Positions 28,973 to 37,395 of a stretch of 64,000 bases of DNA are shown in pieces (positions within the stretch are counted from its first letter, which is position 1; the number at the start of each line of letters is the position of its first letter). Source of the DNA: Octadecabacter algicola (GTDB lineage Bacteria > Pseudomonadota > Alphaproteobacteria > Rhodobacterales > Rhodobacteraceae); contig NZ_JAKGAR010000001.1 of the NCBI RefSeq assembly GCF_021532625.1, forward strand, positions 496,001-560,000. The letters run 5' to 3'. The position numbers and the translations under genes are program-made. The notes under the pieces were generated by a model that saw only the letters and a program-made list of their open reading frames with translations, did no database searches and was not told the DNA's origin.

Positions 28973-29598
28973 CCGAGCGGATCATCAATACAGACGCGGA
29001 TATAGAAGAAGGTATGGAAGCCCTGTCGACCATGTGCCCAAAGATGAAAGCCGCTTATGCTGAAACTGGACCTTTGCCGTTGCGTCGAAAGCCGGATGGG
29101 TTTGATCAGCTTTTGAACGCGATCATTGGCCAGCAGGTCAGTATTGCCAGTGCGGCCGCGATTTGGGGCCGGATGGAAGCCGCCGGTATGACGACGATGG
29201 ACGCCTGCGCAGCTGCCAGTGAAGATGAGTTGCGCGGCTTGGGCCTTAGCCGACAAAAAGCGCTTTATGCAGGTGAGTTGGCCCGCGCGGGGATCGATTT
29301 CTATGGCCTGCGGGACATGCCAAGTGATGCAGTGATCAAAACGCTCACAGCGGTCAAAGGGATCGGGCCTTGGACGGCGGAGGTTTATGCCATGTTCAGC
29401 CTTGGTCGTGCGGATGTGTTTGCTCCTGGTGATTTAGCGCTGCAAGAGGCGGCGAAGGTCCTGTATGACTTGCCCGAACGCCCCAAGGAACGTGCGTTTC
29501 GAGTGATGGCCGAAGATTGGGCGCCATGGCGGTCGGTTGCGGCTCGGCTTTTGTGGGCCTACTACCGCGTTGCAAAGAATAGAGAAGGTATCAGATGA
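28969..29598 (+). CDS. DNA-3-methyladenine glycosylase II-like (AlkA-type, HhH-GPD)
   Basis: 209 residues with an HhH-GPD fold: LLNAIIGQQVSIASAAAIWGRM, LRGLGLSRQKALYAGELA, and the hairpin-helix-hairpin LTAVKGIGPWTAEVYAMFSLGRADVFAPGDLALQ carrying the catalytic aspartate in GDLA. It removes alkylated bases to start base-excision repair. The N-terminal AlkA subdomain of the E. coli enzyme is missing, as in the short bacterial form. The ATG at 28969 overlaps the cobK stop (ATGA); the frame from 28954 lies inside cobK. Confidence 0.92.
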   Translation: MTERIINTDADIEEGMEALSTMCPKMKAAYAETGPLPLRRKPDGFDQLLNAIIGQQVSIASAAAIWGRMEAAGMTTMDACAAASEDELRGLGLSRQKALYAGELARAGIDFYGLRDMPSDAVIKTLTAVKGIGPWTAEVYAMFSLGRADVFAPGDLALQEAAKVLYDLPERPKERAFRVMAEDWAPWRSVAARLLWAYYRVAKNREGIR

Positions 29599-30263
29599 CA
29601 CGAGTTTTGAATTCACTACATCGCGCGCCAGTTTCAGGTGAAATGCGGTCGGCGGTTGTGTTTTTGCACGGTTATGGCGCCAATGGTGCGGACCTGATGG
29701 GGTTGGCTGATCCTTTGGCTGAACACTTGCCTGATACAGCGTTCTTTGCGCCGGATGCTCCAGAAGACTGTGCTGGTAGCCCGATGGGGTTCCAATGGTT
29801 CCCGATCCCTTGGATCGATGGATCATCCGAGGAAGAATCCCGCGCTGGAATGGACCGCGCGGTCGAGGATTTGAACGCTTATCTTGATGGCATTATGGTC
29901 GACGAAGACCTATTACCTGAACAGGTGATGGTATTTGGGTTCAGCCAAGGGACGATGATGGCTTTGCATGTGCTGCCACGCCGCGAAGACCCCGTTGCCG
30001 GTTTAATCGCGTTTTCGGGTCGTATGTTGGAGCCAGAGGCGCTGGTGGATGAGGTCGTGAGCCGTCCGCCGGTCTTATTGGTCCACGGCGACGAAGATGA
30101 TGTCGTCCCTGTTGAATCTTTGCCGCAGGCCGCTGAGGCGCTGCAAGGCGCTGGTTGGAAAGAAGTTTACGCCCATATCCAGAAGGGCACAGGTCACGGA
30201 ATTGCGCCAGACGGATTGCAGGTTGCATTGGCCTTTATGCGTGAACGTTTGGGCGTTGCATAA
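29595..30263 (+). CDS. Phospholipase/carboxylesterase-type alpha/beta hydrolase
   Basis: 222 residues of the short serine esterase family (Abhydrolase_2). AVVFLHGYGANGADLMGLADPL supplies the oxyanion loop, VMVFGFSQGTMMALHVL the GFSQG nucleophile elbow, PVLLVHGDEDDVVPVES the aspartate and GTGHGIAPDGL the histidine. The natural ester is unknown. It overlaps the glycosylase gene by 4 bases and is followed by a strong terminator, so it ends the cbiD-cobK-glycosylase-esterase operon. Confidence 0.92.
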   Translation: MTRVLNSLHRAPVSGEMRSAVVFLHGYGANGADLMGLADPLAEHLPDTAFFAPDAPEDCAGSPMGFQWFPIPWIDGSSEEESRAGMDRAVEDLNAYLDGIMVDEDLLPEQVMVFGFSQGTMMALHVLPRREDPVAGLIAFSGRMLEPEALVDEVVSRPPVLLVHGDEDDVVPVESLPQAAEALQGAGWKEVYAHIQKGTGHGIAPDGLQVALAFMRERLGVA

Positions 30264-30280
30264 GGCGCTCTTGTTTTCGA

Positions 30281-30348
30281 GAACCGATCTTCCGGCTTAG
30301 ACCAAAAGTCTCGGCCGGAAGGTTCTTTGGCCAAATGGCCGGGTTTTT
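30281..30348 (+). terminator. Operon terminator after the esterase gene
   Basis: A long hairpin pairs GAAC and CTTCCGGC (30281-30296) with GCCGGAAG and GTTC (30314-30325), and is followed by GGCC-AAAT-GGCC and a T5 run (30329-30348). It begins about 18 bases after the stop codon. Confidence 0.85.
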
Positions 30349-30457
30349 GGCTATACGATAATTGCCTGTCTCCAGATCGTTTGGTCCTTTGTCGCCAACT
30401 CACGCTCTTGCGTCATTTTGATGTTACGTATCCCTCGTAGCGTCCTCCCCATTAGGT

Positions 30458-30505
30458 TTGACTATATCTGGGGCTTGTCAGGGCAATATCCCAATATATA
30501 GTCAA
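30458..30505. repeat. 10-bp inverted repeat upstream of the HNH gene
   Basis: TTGACTATAT (30458-30467) and ATATAGTCAA (30496-30505) are perfect inverted copies around a 28-base spacer. The remaining intergenic sequence between the terminator and 30580 shows nothing else. Each arm carries a -35-like TTGACT, so it may mark opposing promoters or an operator pair. Confidence 0.55.
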
Positions 30506-30579
30506 CTTACGGCAGGAGCGGGCTCCCGCTCTGGTGCTTTGAGATGGCAAACAGGGTGGGTACGGTTTTGCAAAATGGA

Positions 30580-31170
30580 ATGACCAATACGAGCGAATTT
30601 CGAACAGACTTTGTACGCCAACCTGCGGGGCTGAAACAGCATCCCGCTTTGGTATTGAACGCTGACTACCGTCCACTGTCATACTACCCGTTGTCCCTGT
30701 GGCCGTGGCAAGAAGCCGTAAAGGCTGCGTGGCTTGAACGGGTTGATATTATTGCTGAATATGATGTGGTCGCGCGGTCTCCGTCGATGGATATTCGGCT
30801 CCCATCTGTTGTTGTGCTGAAAGATTTCGTTAAGCCTCAGCAGCGCGTTGCCTTTACGCGGTTCAATCTGTTTCTTCGCGATGAATTTTCATGCCAATAC
30901 TGTGGGACGTCCGGCGATCTGACCTTTGATCATGTGGTGCCACGTGCTGCGGGAGGGCGGACGTCCTGGGAAAATGTTGTTGCCGCTTGTTCGCCGTGCA
31001 ATTTGCGTAAGGGATCGATGTCGTTGCGACGCTCGGGCATGTCTCTGCGAAAACCTCCTCGTCAGCCTGCATCTGAACAACTCAGAAACATTGGGCGCAA
31101 ATTCCCGCCCAACCACTTGCATGAATCTTGGATGGATTTCCTGTATTGGGATGCAGAATTGGACGCTTAG
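30580..31170 (+). CDS. HNH endonuclease-domain protein
   Basis: 196 residues. The N-terminal half (LVLNADYRPLSYYPLSLWPWQEAVKAAWLERVDII) is typical of a widespread bacterial HNH group. The HNH core lies at about residues 100-150: FSCQYCGTSGDLTFDHVVPRAAGG and ENVVAACSPCNLRKGS, with two CxxC pairs binding structural zinc and the DH histidine as the catalytic site. The biological target is unknown; nothing around it suggests a restriction or phage system. I chose ATG 30580 (MTNTSEF) over an in-frame ATG at 30544; neither has a strong ribosome site. Confidence 0.88.
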   Translation: MTNTSEFRTDFVRQPAGLKQHPALVLNADYRPLSYYPLSLWPWQEAVKAAWLERVDIIAEYDVVARSPSMDIRLPSVVVLKDFVKPQQRVAFTRFNLFLRDEFSCQYCGTSGDLTFDHVVPRAAGGRTSWENVVAACSPCNLRKGSMSLRRSGMSLRKPPRQPASEQLRNIGRKFPPNHLHESWMDFLYWDAELDA

Positions 31171-31660
31171 GTTGGGAAGACTTTTTTGTCGGCGATTACC
31201 GATGCGGCCTAACAACCACTGATCACGGCGACGACCATAACGCTGGCCGTCATATTTCAGGTGACCTTGCTTACCAAGACTTATGCGATAGCTAGTTTTA
31301 ATATGGACCTAGATCTTCGGAGTGAGGGCTAAAGCTTGGTGTGGCTCAAGCGAGGCTAATTCAGTCTTTCGTTTGGTATTAGTCGCAGTTCGATAGTGCC
31401 CCCGACAAGACAGTCGAGCCGTTGTACATCATAGTGTTGGATCGCCGGCTCCAACTTCGTCATGCATCTTTGAAAGTAGGTATTGACGTATACGCCGTGC
31501 ATGCGTCCTCACGGGCCATTCGAGTCTAAATCAGGAATTGTGGAGCCGAGCACCTTCATTAGCAGGTCGATGTGATGAATGCTCTTCATCTGCACATTTC
31601 GTAAACCTAGGCTGCGCACCGATTACTTATGCCGTTCTTCAAACGGTATAGGAGATTGAA
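31171..31660. other. 490-base intergenic stretch
   Basis: No long frame. It holds a 48-codon minus-strand ORF (31356-31502) and a small dyad CCGTT-CTTCA-AACGG just before the ribosome site (TAGGAG) of the DUF4173 gene. No promoter, tRNA or mobile-element end is recognised. Confidence 0.5.
31356..31502 (-). CDS. Possible 48-aa ORF or gene remnant
   Basis: ATG to TAG on the minus strand, with an in-frame TGA two codons upstream and GAGG four bases before the ATG. The peptide (MHGVYVNTYFQRCMTKLEP start, IELRLIPNERLN end) has protein-like composition but no recognised family. It may be a decayed gene end or chance. Confidence 0.2.
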   Translation of the reverse strand: MHGVYVNTYFQRCMTKLEPAIQHYDVQRLDCLVGGTIELRLIPNERLN

Positions 31661-33175
31661 ATGACCAAAACTTTGTCGGGGCCGAACGTACCACAGACGG
31701 CCACGGAAATTGAAGGGCACGAAACCAACCGCGTTAATCCACCAATCGACACACAAAACCCGTGTAGGAGCAATTTTGACGTCAGTGGTATCTTCGGCTT
31801 CGTTCTTCTCGTTGCGTTCGCGGATTTCTTGTTCTGGGGATACAAGCCTGGTGCGACATTGGGGCTTTTCGCGATAGCGGTATTTATGGCCGCCGCTGTC
31901 CGTCACGGATCTCTTGATGGTTTGGCGAAACCTGCATTGTTAATGGGCTTCTCCACACTTCCGGTTTTGGAGCACGTTCAGGCGTTGTCGGTTAGCATCC
32001 TCCTTATTGGGGGAGTATGTTCTTTGGCGTGGCTGAGTGTCGGTCAAAAAGACGCGCCGGAATGGATCGCTGCGGCAGTGCTAAAGCTGATTGCGTTCAT
32101 CCCGTTGGCCGGACTGAACGCGAGCATTGCATCGGTCCAAAGGTTGCGTGCTATGTGGAACACAAATGCCCATTCTGCAGCCAGTGGCTCAACCATATTT
32201 TGGCGGAATTGGTCGCTACCTCTCGGGGGGACTTTGGTCCTTGGATCGCTTTTGTTAAATGCAAATCCTGTTTTGGAACGGTTTGTCCTGCAACTGTTTC
32301 AGTTCGATCTGGACCTTGTAAAAACGATCCAGAGAATACTGTTGTGGAGTGGCGTCGGCCTGGTGGTTTGGCCTTTGTTAAACGCGCCAAAACCGAGTGC
32401 GCCAAGGTCTATTGCACTACCGATAACTGGCCATCAATTTGGCCTGAATGGGGGATCGGTTCTGCGCGCGCTGATCGTCTTCAATGGGTTTCTCACGATC
32501 CAAACCACGCTGGACTTTTCCATTCTTCTTGGGAACGCGTCGCTTCCTGAAGGGATGAGCTATGCGACCTATGCACATCGTGGTGCGTATCCTTTGATGG
32601 TAACCGCCATATTGGCCGGAGGGTTCGCAATCGCGGCGCATCCGTTTCTTAAGGAACATGCAGCACTAAGGCCGCTGTTGATCCTGTGGGTTGGTCAGAA
32701 TGTGATATTAACGTCTACAGCGGCGATGCGGCTCAATCTCTATATTGCGGAATACGGCCTTACTTATCTGAGGACCTATGCCCTGATCTGGATGGCACTT
32801 ATCGCAATTGGACTGACTACTGTGTTGTGGCACGTTTTCCGTGAACGGGCCGCAACAGTTTTGGTCCTGAGATTGATGGCGTTAGGGATCGGGGCGCTAT
32901 ACTTTTGCGCCTTTGTTAACTTCGCTGGGATCATTGCAACTGACGCACTGAAACGCGCTGGCAACGCCGAGGGTGCTGTTTCAGTGGATTGGGAATACCT
33001 GTGCGACCTTGGTCAAACAGCGGCCAATGCGATCGCGAAAGGATTGGCTGCGAATCCATTGATCGTTGCGCCGACCGATTTGCAATCTTGTCTGGGGCAG
33101 GGAGGCGGTCCATCCAATTGGCGCGAACTAGATTTTCGATCTGCGCGCATGCAAGGTGACTTGTGGGATGAGTAG
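31661..33175 (+). CDS. DUF4173 multi-span membrane protein
   Basis: 504 residues. A polar N-terminus of about 40 residues precedes ten or more hydrophobic helices. The pattern of DUF4173/DUF4153-type proteins is visible near residues 305-375: SYATYAHRGAYPLMVTAILAGG and LTSTAAMRLNLYIAEYGLTYLRTYALIW. The C-terminal 75 residues are soluble and contain two cysteines (EYLCDLGQ, LQSCLGQG). Family function is unknown. ATG with TAGGAG upstream. It stands alone and converges on the membrane protein gene at 33261 across a hairpin. Confidence 0.82.
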   Translation: MTKTLSGPNVPQTATEIEGHETNRVNPPIDTQNPCRSNFDVSGIFGFVLLVAFADFLFWGYKPGATLGLFAIAVFMAAAVRHGSLDGLAKPALLMGFSTLPVLEHVQALSVSILLIGGVCSLAWLSVGQKDAPEWIAAAVLKLIAFIPLAGLNASIASVQRLRAMWNTNAHSAASGSTIFWRNWSLPLGGTLVLGSLLLNANPVLERFVLQLFQFDLDLVKTIQRILLWSGVGLVVWPLLNAPKPSAPRSIALPITGHQFGLNGGSVLRALIVFNGFLTIQTTLDFSILLGNASLPEGMSYATYAHRGAYPLMVTAILAGGFAIAAHPFLKEHAALRPLLILWVGQNVILTSTAAMRLNLYIAEYGLTYLRTYALIWMALIAIGLTTVLWHVFRERAATVLVLRLMALGIGALYFCAFVNFAGIIATDALKRAGNAEGAVSVDWEYLCDLGQTAANAIAKGLAANPLIVAPTDLQSCLGQGGGPSNWRELDFRSARMQGDLWDE

Positions 33176-33220
33176 ATGACAAGTTTAGCCAAACGTTAAT
33201 GCGGTAACGCGAATGTGGGT

Positions 33221-33253
33221 TCTTGGGCAGACCGATTGTAGGGCTGCCCAAGA
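33221..33253. terminator. Hairpin between convergent genes
   Basis: TCTTGGGCAG (33221-33230) and CTGCCCAAGA (33244-33253) form a perfect 10-bp stem with a 13-base loop between two convergent genes. There is no T tract on either strand, so termination is plausible by position only. Confidence 0.4.
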
Positions 33254-33260
33254 AAGCTAC

Positions 33261-34031
33261 TTAGTCGAAGACGGACGCGATTTGGTCAACGTCGACACCT
33301 TCTTTGATTTCACGCAGACGCGCATAAACCAAGGCGACAACAATGCCACCGAACGCATAGGATAACCCGTTGATCATTGCCAAACCGATGCCCGCAAAAA
33401 TCGGCCCGCCGATGCTGGCCAAAATCGCAACAACAAATCCTGCAACAAAGGTCAATGCGATCGAAACGACCCCAACCAGAATGAACAAGCCAACGATTGG
33501 CCAGCGGTACTCTTTCGTCAGTTCGGCACTGCGGCCCATGGACCCAAAACCGCCTCGCTCAATGACTGCAACGGGTGCCATCACGTAAAAAACGGCATAG
33601 ACCCAAAGCGCACCGATGATCAGCGCAATAGCCCCGGCCATTGATAGAATACCGATCGCAACGCTAAGAACGACGATTGGAACAATCGCTGGCAAAGCCG
33701 AGCTAAAATACTCACCGATACTACTGCTTCGCCCGAGTTTAGCATCATAGGCCAATTGAATAAGCAACGCAGTTACCAGACCATAAACCACCATGTTGAT
33801 CACAATGGATATGATTGTGGGGAGAACAGACGCGGTCGAGCCGGTTAGATCGGTACCGGTTGCTGCGCCAAAGCCTAAGAACAGGAAGTTGACGATGAAG
33901 CCAAGGAATGCCCCAATAAACCCGAGGATGAAGACCTTGAAGAAATTCCCAAACATGATGGAAAAACTGGAAGAAATAATATCTCCAACACCGAGTGGCA
34001 TATTCGGTGGTTGAGTGCTTGTTTCTGTCAT
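33261..34031 (-). CDS. Polytopic membrane protein, GPDPase-membrane-domain-like
   Basis: 256 residues with six or so hydrophobic helices. The N-terminus (PLGVGDIISSSFSIMFGNFFKVFILGF) and VFYVMAPVAVIERGGFGSMGRSAELTKEYRWPIVGLFILVG match the glycerophosphoryl-diester-phosphodiesterase membrane domain type of proteins, which are of unknown role. The ATG at 34031 was chosen because AAGGGA lies 10 bases upstream; starts further upstream read through a probable untranslated region. It lies downstream of the RDD gene by 139 bases and may be the last member of that operon or separate. Confidence 0.75.
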   Translation of the reverse strand: MTETSTQPPNMPLGVGDIISSSFSIMFGNFFKVFILGFIGAFLGFIVNFLFLGFGAATGTDLTGSTASVLPTIISIVINMVVYGLVTALLIQLAYDAKLGRSSSIGEYFSSALPAIVPIVVLSVAIGILSMAGAIALIIGALWVYAVFYVMAPVAVIERGGFGSMGRSAELTKEYRWPIVGLFILVGVVSIALTFVAGFVVAILASIGGPIFAGIGLAMINGLSYAFGGIVVALVYARLREIKEGVDVDQIASVFD

Positions 34032-34170
34032 CGCGACCATTCCCTTGTTATTAATATTGCGCGTTCCGTTGGCGTTTTGTTCGCGCCAAGGTTGAGTGTC
34101 ACTCGACATCAAGGCGAGTTTGGTTTCAAGGCAGTTTCGTCCGAAATATTCGTGTGTGTCTTAACGTCCA

Positions 34171-35103
34171 CTATTCCGGTTCATCCGTGTTTGAAAAATG
34201 CTTGTCACTCCGCCGATCCCCAAACAGCTGTCGTTGTTCAAGGTAGGCGCGTTGCGCGTTATAAAAGGCCCGCAAGAATGCCTGATGTTCGGCTTTCGGA
34301 ATTGCGTCGGCATAGCCGATTTTCTTACGAATACGCTGTACGATCGCAGACAGGGTTTCCTTGTTTCTGCGATGATTTTGCGGCGTTGCTCCTTGTTTTT
34401 GGGCGCGCAGAAAGCTCTCGAGGGTTTGGAGTTCAAAGCGCCCATAATGGTCGAGCTGGTGGGACAGGAAAGTGAATTCAGGACGCCCTGCAACCGCTGG
34501 TTTTGAACCTTCACGTGCGAGATCTGACAACAAGATTGGTTCTGGTAAATGCACCACATGGGTCCCAGCTAGCATATCCCCCAACCGCATCCTGTATGGA
34601 TTGGTAAGCGGAATAGTAAATGCCATAACGACCCACAGAAAACTAATCGCCGACGCGATACTCGTATCCTGCTGAAGTGTCAGAACCAAGGTGCCCGGCA
34701 AGAAGACTTCGGCTTCTTTCATGATGTTTCGCATCACAAGTGAATGGGTGGTCAGCGGCCCGCCGGTGTGTGAGATGACCTTGATTTTCATCAAGCGTTT
34801 GCCAATCGTTTGGCCGTTCCAAGCGATTTCACACAAGATGTAATACGGAATACGGATGATAAAAAATAAGAGAGCTCCTAGAGGCACAAGCGTTGACGGC
34901 GCCGTCAAACCGCTAATCCCTAGAAAGACCAAAATCGCAATTGCGAAGCCCAAAGTAATCAAAATATCTGTGATCTGTGCGGTCAGCCGCACGCCAACGC
35001 CAGCAATTTCCAAAGACAAAGGCACGCCCTCGGGCGGCATGATGAGTGCTGCGGCCGCGTGACGTTCGGCGCGACGTTTGCGGCGGTTTTCTAGCCTGCT
35101 CAT
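34171..35103 (-). CDS. RDD-family membrane protein
   Basis: 310 residues. After a basic N-terminus (MSRLENRRKRRAERHAAAAL) an RDD domain spans about residues 30-190: VGVRLTAQITDILITLGFAIAILVF, NGQTIGKRLMKIKVISHTGG and YRMRLGDMLAGTHVV. The remaining 120 residues are soluble, charged and helical (HQLDHYGRFELQTLESFLRAQKQ), not part of RDD. RDD proteins are membrane proteins, some linked to ion exchange. The ATG at 35103 overlaps the SpoIIM-like stop (ATGA). It is the last tightly coupled gene of the MoxR operon. Confidence 0.88.
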   Translation of the reverse strand: MSRLENRRKRRAERHAAAALIMPPEGVPLSLEIAGVGVRLTAQITDILITLGFAIAILVFLGISGLTAPSTLVPLGALLFFIIRIPYYILCEIAWNGQTIGKRLMKIKVISHTGGPLTTHSLVMRNIMKEAEVFLPGTLVLTLQQDTSIASAISFLWVVMAFTIPLTNPYRMRLGDMLAGTHVVHLPEPILLSDLAREGSKPAVAGRPEFTFLSHQLDHYGRFELQTLESFLRAQKQGATPQNHRRNKETLSAIVQRIRKKIGYADAIPKAEHQAFLRAFYNAQRAYLEQRQLFGDRRSDKHFSNTDEPE

Positions 35104-36101
35104 ATTTTGGTCCGTCCGCCAAGGGTGAACCATGCCAACCACAAAAGCCCGATGCCCCAACCGATAATATAACGAGACGTTCTATCCTGAACCAATTGGC
35201 GCGCGAACCCTTCCAGCAGAGCGGCCACGACAAGCATAACCGCAGCCACGATGGCCAGCTTAACGGCATCCTTACCGGCCAAGCGCAGAGCCTCTTTTCG
35301 GCTGTTTTGACCGGGGAATAGGACGGCTGTTCCGAGCTGTATTCCGCCGCCACAGGCGATGCAGATCGCAGACAATTCCGTCACACCGTGGATTGATAAC
35401 CATCCGCCCAAATCCCAGCCCAAGCCGCGTTCCACATGAAGCGCGTAGAACACGCCCATGATCAATCCGTTGTAGAACGTCAAAAGCACAGCCGGCAGGC
35501 ACGCGAAGACACCAAGACCGAAGACAAAAATAGCAATGCGCGTATTGTGAGAAAACAGGAAGGTCGCAAACCCGCCCAAACCCGAGATGCCTGGATCAAT
35601 GTTGTATATGACACCCCGAAGATATTCAGTTGAGGCCTCAGGTCCTCGCCCGTCACTTAGTTCCGACGGCATGAAGACGTGAAACCAATCTGCGCTCTCA
35701 AAATAGAGCAGATACCCAACCAAGGCGCCCAAACCCATGCACAGAAAACCAAGAGCGATGTAGCCAGCAGAACGACGCATTGCCTGTGGGGCGCTTCGCG
35801 CAAAGAATCTTTGGAAGACCCCACCCAATCGTTCTTGCGGGGCGTAAACACACAGATAGGCGCGCGCGGCCAATGCTTCGAGATAGGCCAACAGTGCTTT
35901 ATCGAGCGAAATTTCACGGGCGATAGCTAAAGATGTGGTTGCTTGGCGGTACAGTGCAGCAAGGTCGCGCGCTTCGGAAAACTCGAGAGATTGTGCCCCG
36001 CGTCTCTCGGCCTTGTTGACCAACATCTCAAGCCGTACCCAGTCGGCCTCGCGTTCGTGACGAAACCGTGCAGAGCGGATGAGGGTTGCTGAACTGGTCA
36101 T
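35100..36101 (-). CDS. Stage II sporulation protein M-like membrane protein
   Basis: 333 residues. A soluble helical N-terminus (RFRHEREADWVRLEMLVNKAERRGAQSLEFSEARDLAALYRQ) precedes SpoIIM-type membrane helices with PQERLGGVFQRFFARSAPQAMRRSAGYIALGFL, SHNTRIAIFVFGLGVFACLPAVLLTFYNGLIMGVF and LGGWLSIHGVTELSAICIACGGGIQLG. SpoIIM in Bacillus takes part in a septal peptidoglycan complex; in non-sporulating bacteria this family accompanies MoxR/DUF58 genes. The ATG at 36101 shares bases with the DUF58 stop (TGATG); the preceding TTG is less likely. Confidence 0.88.
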   Translation of the reverse strand: MTSSATLIRSARFRHEREADWVRLEMLVNKAERRGAQSLEFSEARDLAALYRQATTSLAIAREISLDKALLAYLEALAARAYLCVYAPQERLGGVFQRFFARSAPQAMRRSAGYIALGFLCMGLGALVGYLLYFESADWFHVFMPSELSDGRGPEASTEYLRGVIYNIDPGISGLGGFATFLFSHNTRIAIFVFGLGVFACLPAVLLTFYNGLIMGVFYALHVERGLGWDLGGWLSIHGVTELSAICIACGGGIQLGTAVLFPGQNSRKEALRLAGKDAVKLAIVAAVMLVVAALLEGFARQLVQDRTSRYIIGWGIGLLWLAWFTLGGRTKI

Positions 36102-37375
36102 CAAATAAGCTCCCGGTCTTTGATGTCGAGATAGGTTGCAACCAAACGCGCCGTCACCTGAGATGGTTTGGCATCGATCACGGTCACGCCAAGTCGATTG
36201 AGGCGTTCAAGTACAAGGCGCCGTTCAGAGATCGATTGGTTGGCCGCGACCAATGTCGCAACTTGCGACAAATCATCTGAGGCATTGTCCAGCACACCTT
36301 CAACCTCGGGATCGCGGATCGCGATGAAAATGATCAGGTGCCGCTTCGCAAGAATAGCGATGTTTTCGACCATGAGTTCGGCAGAAGTTGTATCAACGAA
36401 GTCTGTAAAAATGACGATCAGGCTGCGTTTGGGGGTGCGTGCGTTTAGTTCGGTAAGGGCCAGCGTATGGTTACTCTCGCGGCTGACGTAATCCAATTCA
36501 GCCGCCCAACTGCGCAGTCGTACAAACGCGGCGCGCCCGGGTTCAGGTTTAGCAAATGAACGTGGACGGACATCATATGCGAAATGGCCAACCAAATCAC
36601 CACCCAGCGCAGCCGACCAAGCAAGGGCAAGCGCGGCTGTCACAGCATGGTCAATCTTTGGCAGGCCGCCGATTTCTTCGCGCATCAGAAAGCCGTTGTC
36701 GATGGCGAGGATCACGTGGTGATTGCGTTCGGCCCGCAATTCTTTGGCCACAAGCGATCGCTTTCGCGCCGAGCGTTTCCAGTCGATTGATTTGACGTCC
36801 ATTCCGGGCACGAAATCACGTAGCTGATGGAATTCGGACCCATCCCCAATCGCGCGGTTTTCCTTAGATCCGAACAATGTGCTCAGCACTGTTGTCGTCA
36901 GCGCACCCGATTGCACCGCTCGGATATTTGGAACGACGCGAACTTCTGCGCCGAGCTTGAGTTTGGGGACAAATTCGAACATCCCCAATCGCGAAGTCCA
37001 AAACAACCAGATGTGACCCAAAGGCCAGATGCCACGGCGCGTTGCCCGCACTGGAACGACAACCTGCGCCTGTCCGGTGGAAATCGGGGCAAATGCAGCT
37101 TCGCTCGGGCCATCGAGCCCTTCTGGCCAATCAAACCGCGCTAATTGTCCCGCACGATTGGCATCGTCAGTGATCGTAAGGTCGAATGTGTCGCCAATGA
37201 ACACTTCTACGGGAATGTGATGGTGCAAAGGAGGGGCCTGACGCGTCGAGATAATCAAATCTACGGCAGCGGCGGCCACAAGAATGACCCAAGGCAACAG
37301 GGCCACGTCCATCCATACAGGGCTCAGAGCGGACCCAAGTACTGTGAGGACAAGAAGCCCTAAGGCGATCGCCAA
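36101..37375 (-). CDS. DUF58 (vWA-like) protein
   Basis: 424 residues. Two hydrophobic helices (residues about 3-40) are followed by a beta-rich part and the DUF58 core at about 195-235 (GSEFHQLRDFVPGMDVKSIDWKRSARKRSLVAKEL), then a vWA-like fold with HHVILAIDNGFLM and LIVIFTDFVD. DUF58 proteins are the usual partner of MoxR ATPases, possibly as substrates or metal-dependent interactors. The marked start is TTG; a CTG eight codons earlier (LIRPSRKF) is also possible because homologues often keep a basic segment there. The MoxR stop lies 20 bases upstream, and the end overlaps the SpoIIM-like gene. Confidence 0.88.
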   Translation of the reverse strand: MAIALGLLVLTVLGSALSPVWMDVALLPWVILVAAAAVDLIISTRQAPPLHHHIPVEVFIGDTFDLTITDDANRAGQLARFDWPEGLDGPSEAAFAPISTGQAQVVVPVRATRRGIWPLGHIWLFWTSRLGMFEFVPKLKLGAEVRVVPNIRAVQSGALTTTVLSTLFGSKENRAIGDGSEFHQLRDFVPGMDVKSIDWKRSARKRSLVAKELRAERNHHVILAIDNGFLMREEIGGLPKIDHAVTAALALAWSAALGGDLVGHFAYDVRPRSFAKPEPGRAAFVRLRSWAAELDYVSRESNHTLALTELNARTPKRSLIVIFTDFVDTTSAELMVENIAILAKRHLIIFIAIRDPEVEGVLDNASDDLSQVATLVAANQSISERRLVLERLNRLGVTVIDAKPSQVTARLVATYLDIKDRELI

Positions 37376-37395
37376 GAATTTGCGGGATGGGCGTA

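Noticed and set aside
30580-31170. HNH gene as part of a restriction or anti-phage island
   Set aside because: Neighbours are an esterase/cobalamin operon and a DUF4173 gene; no methyltransferase, ATPase or toxin partner.
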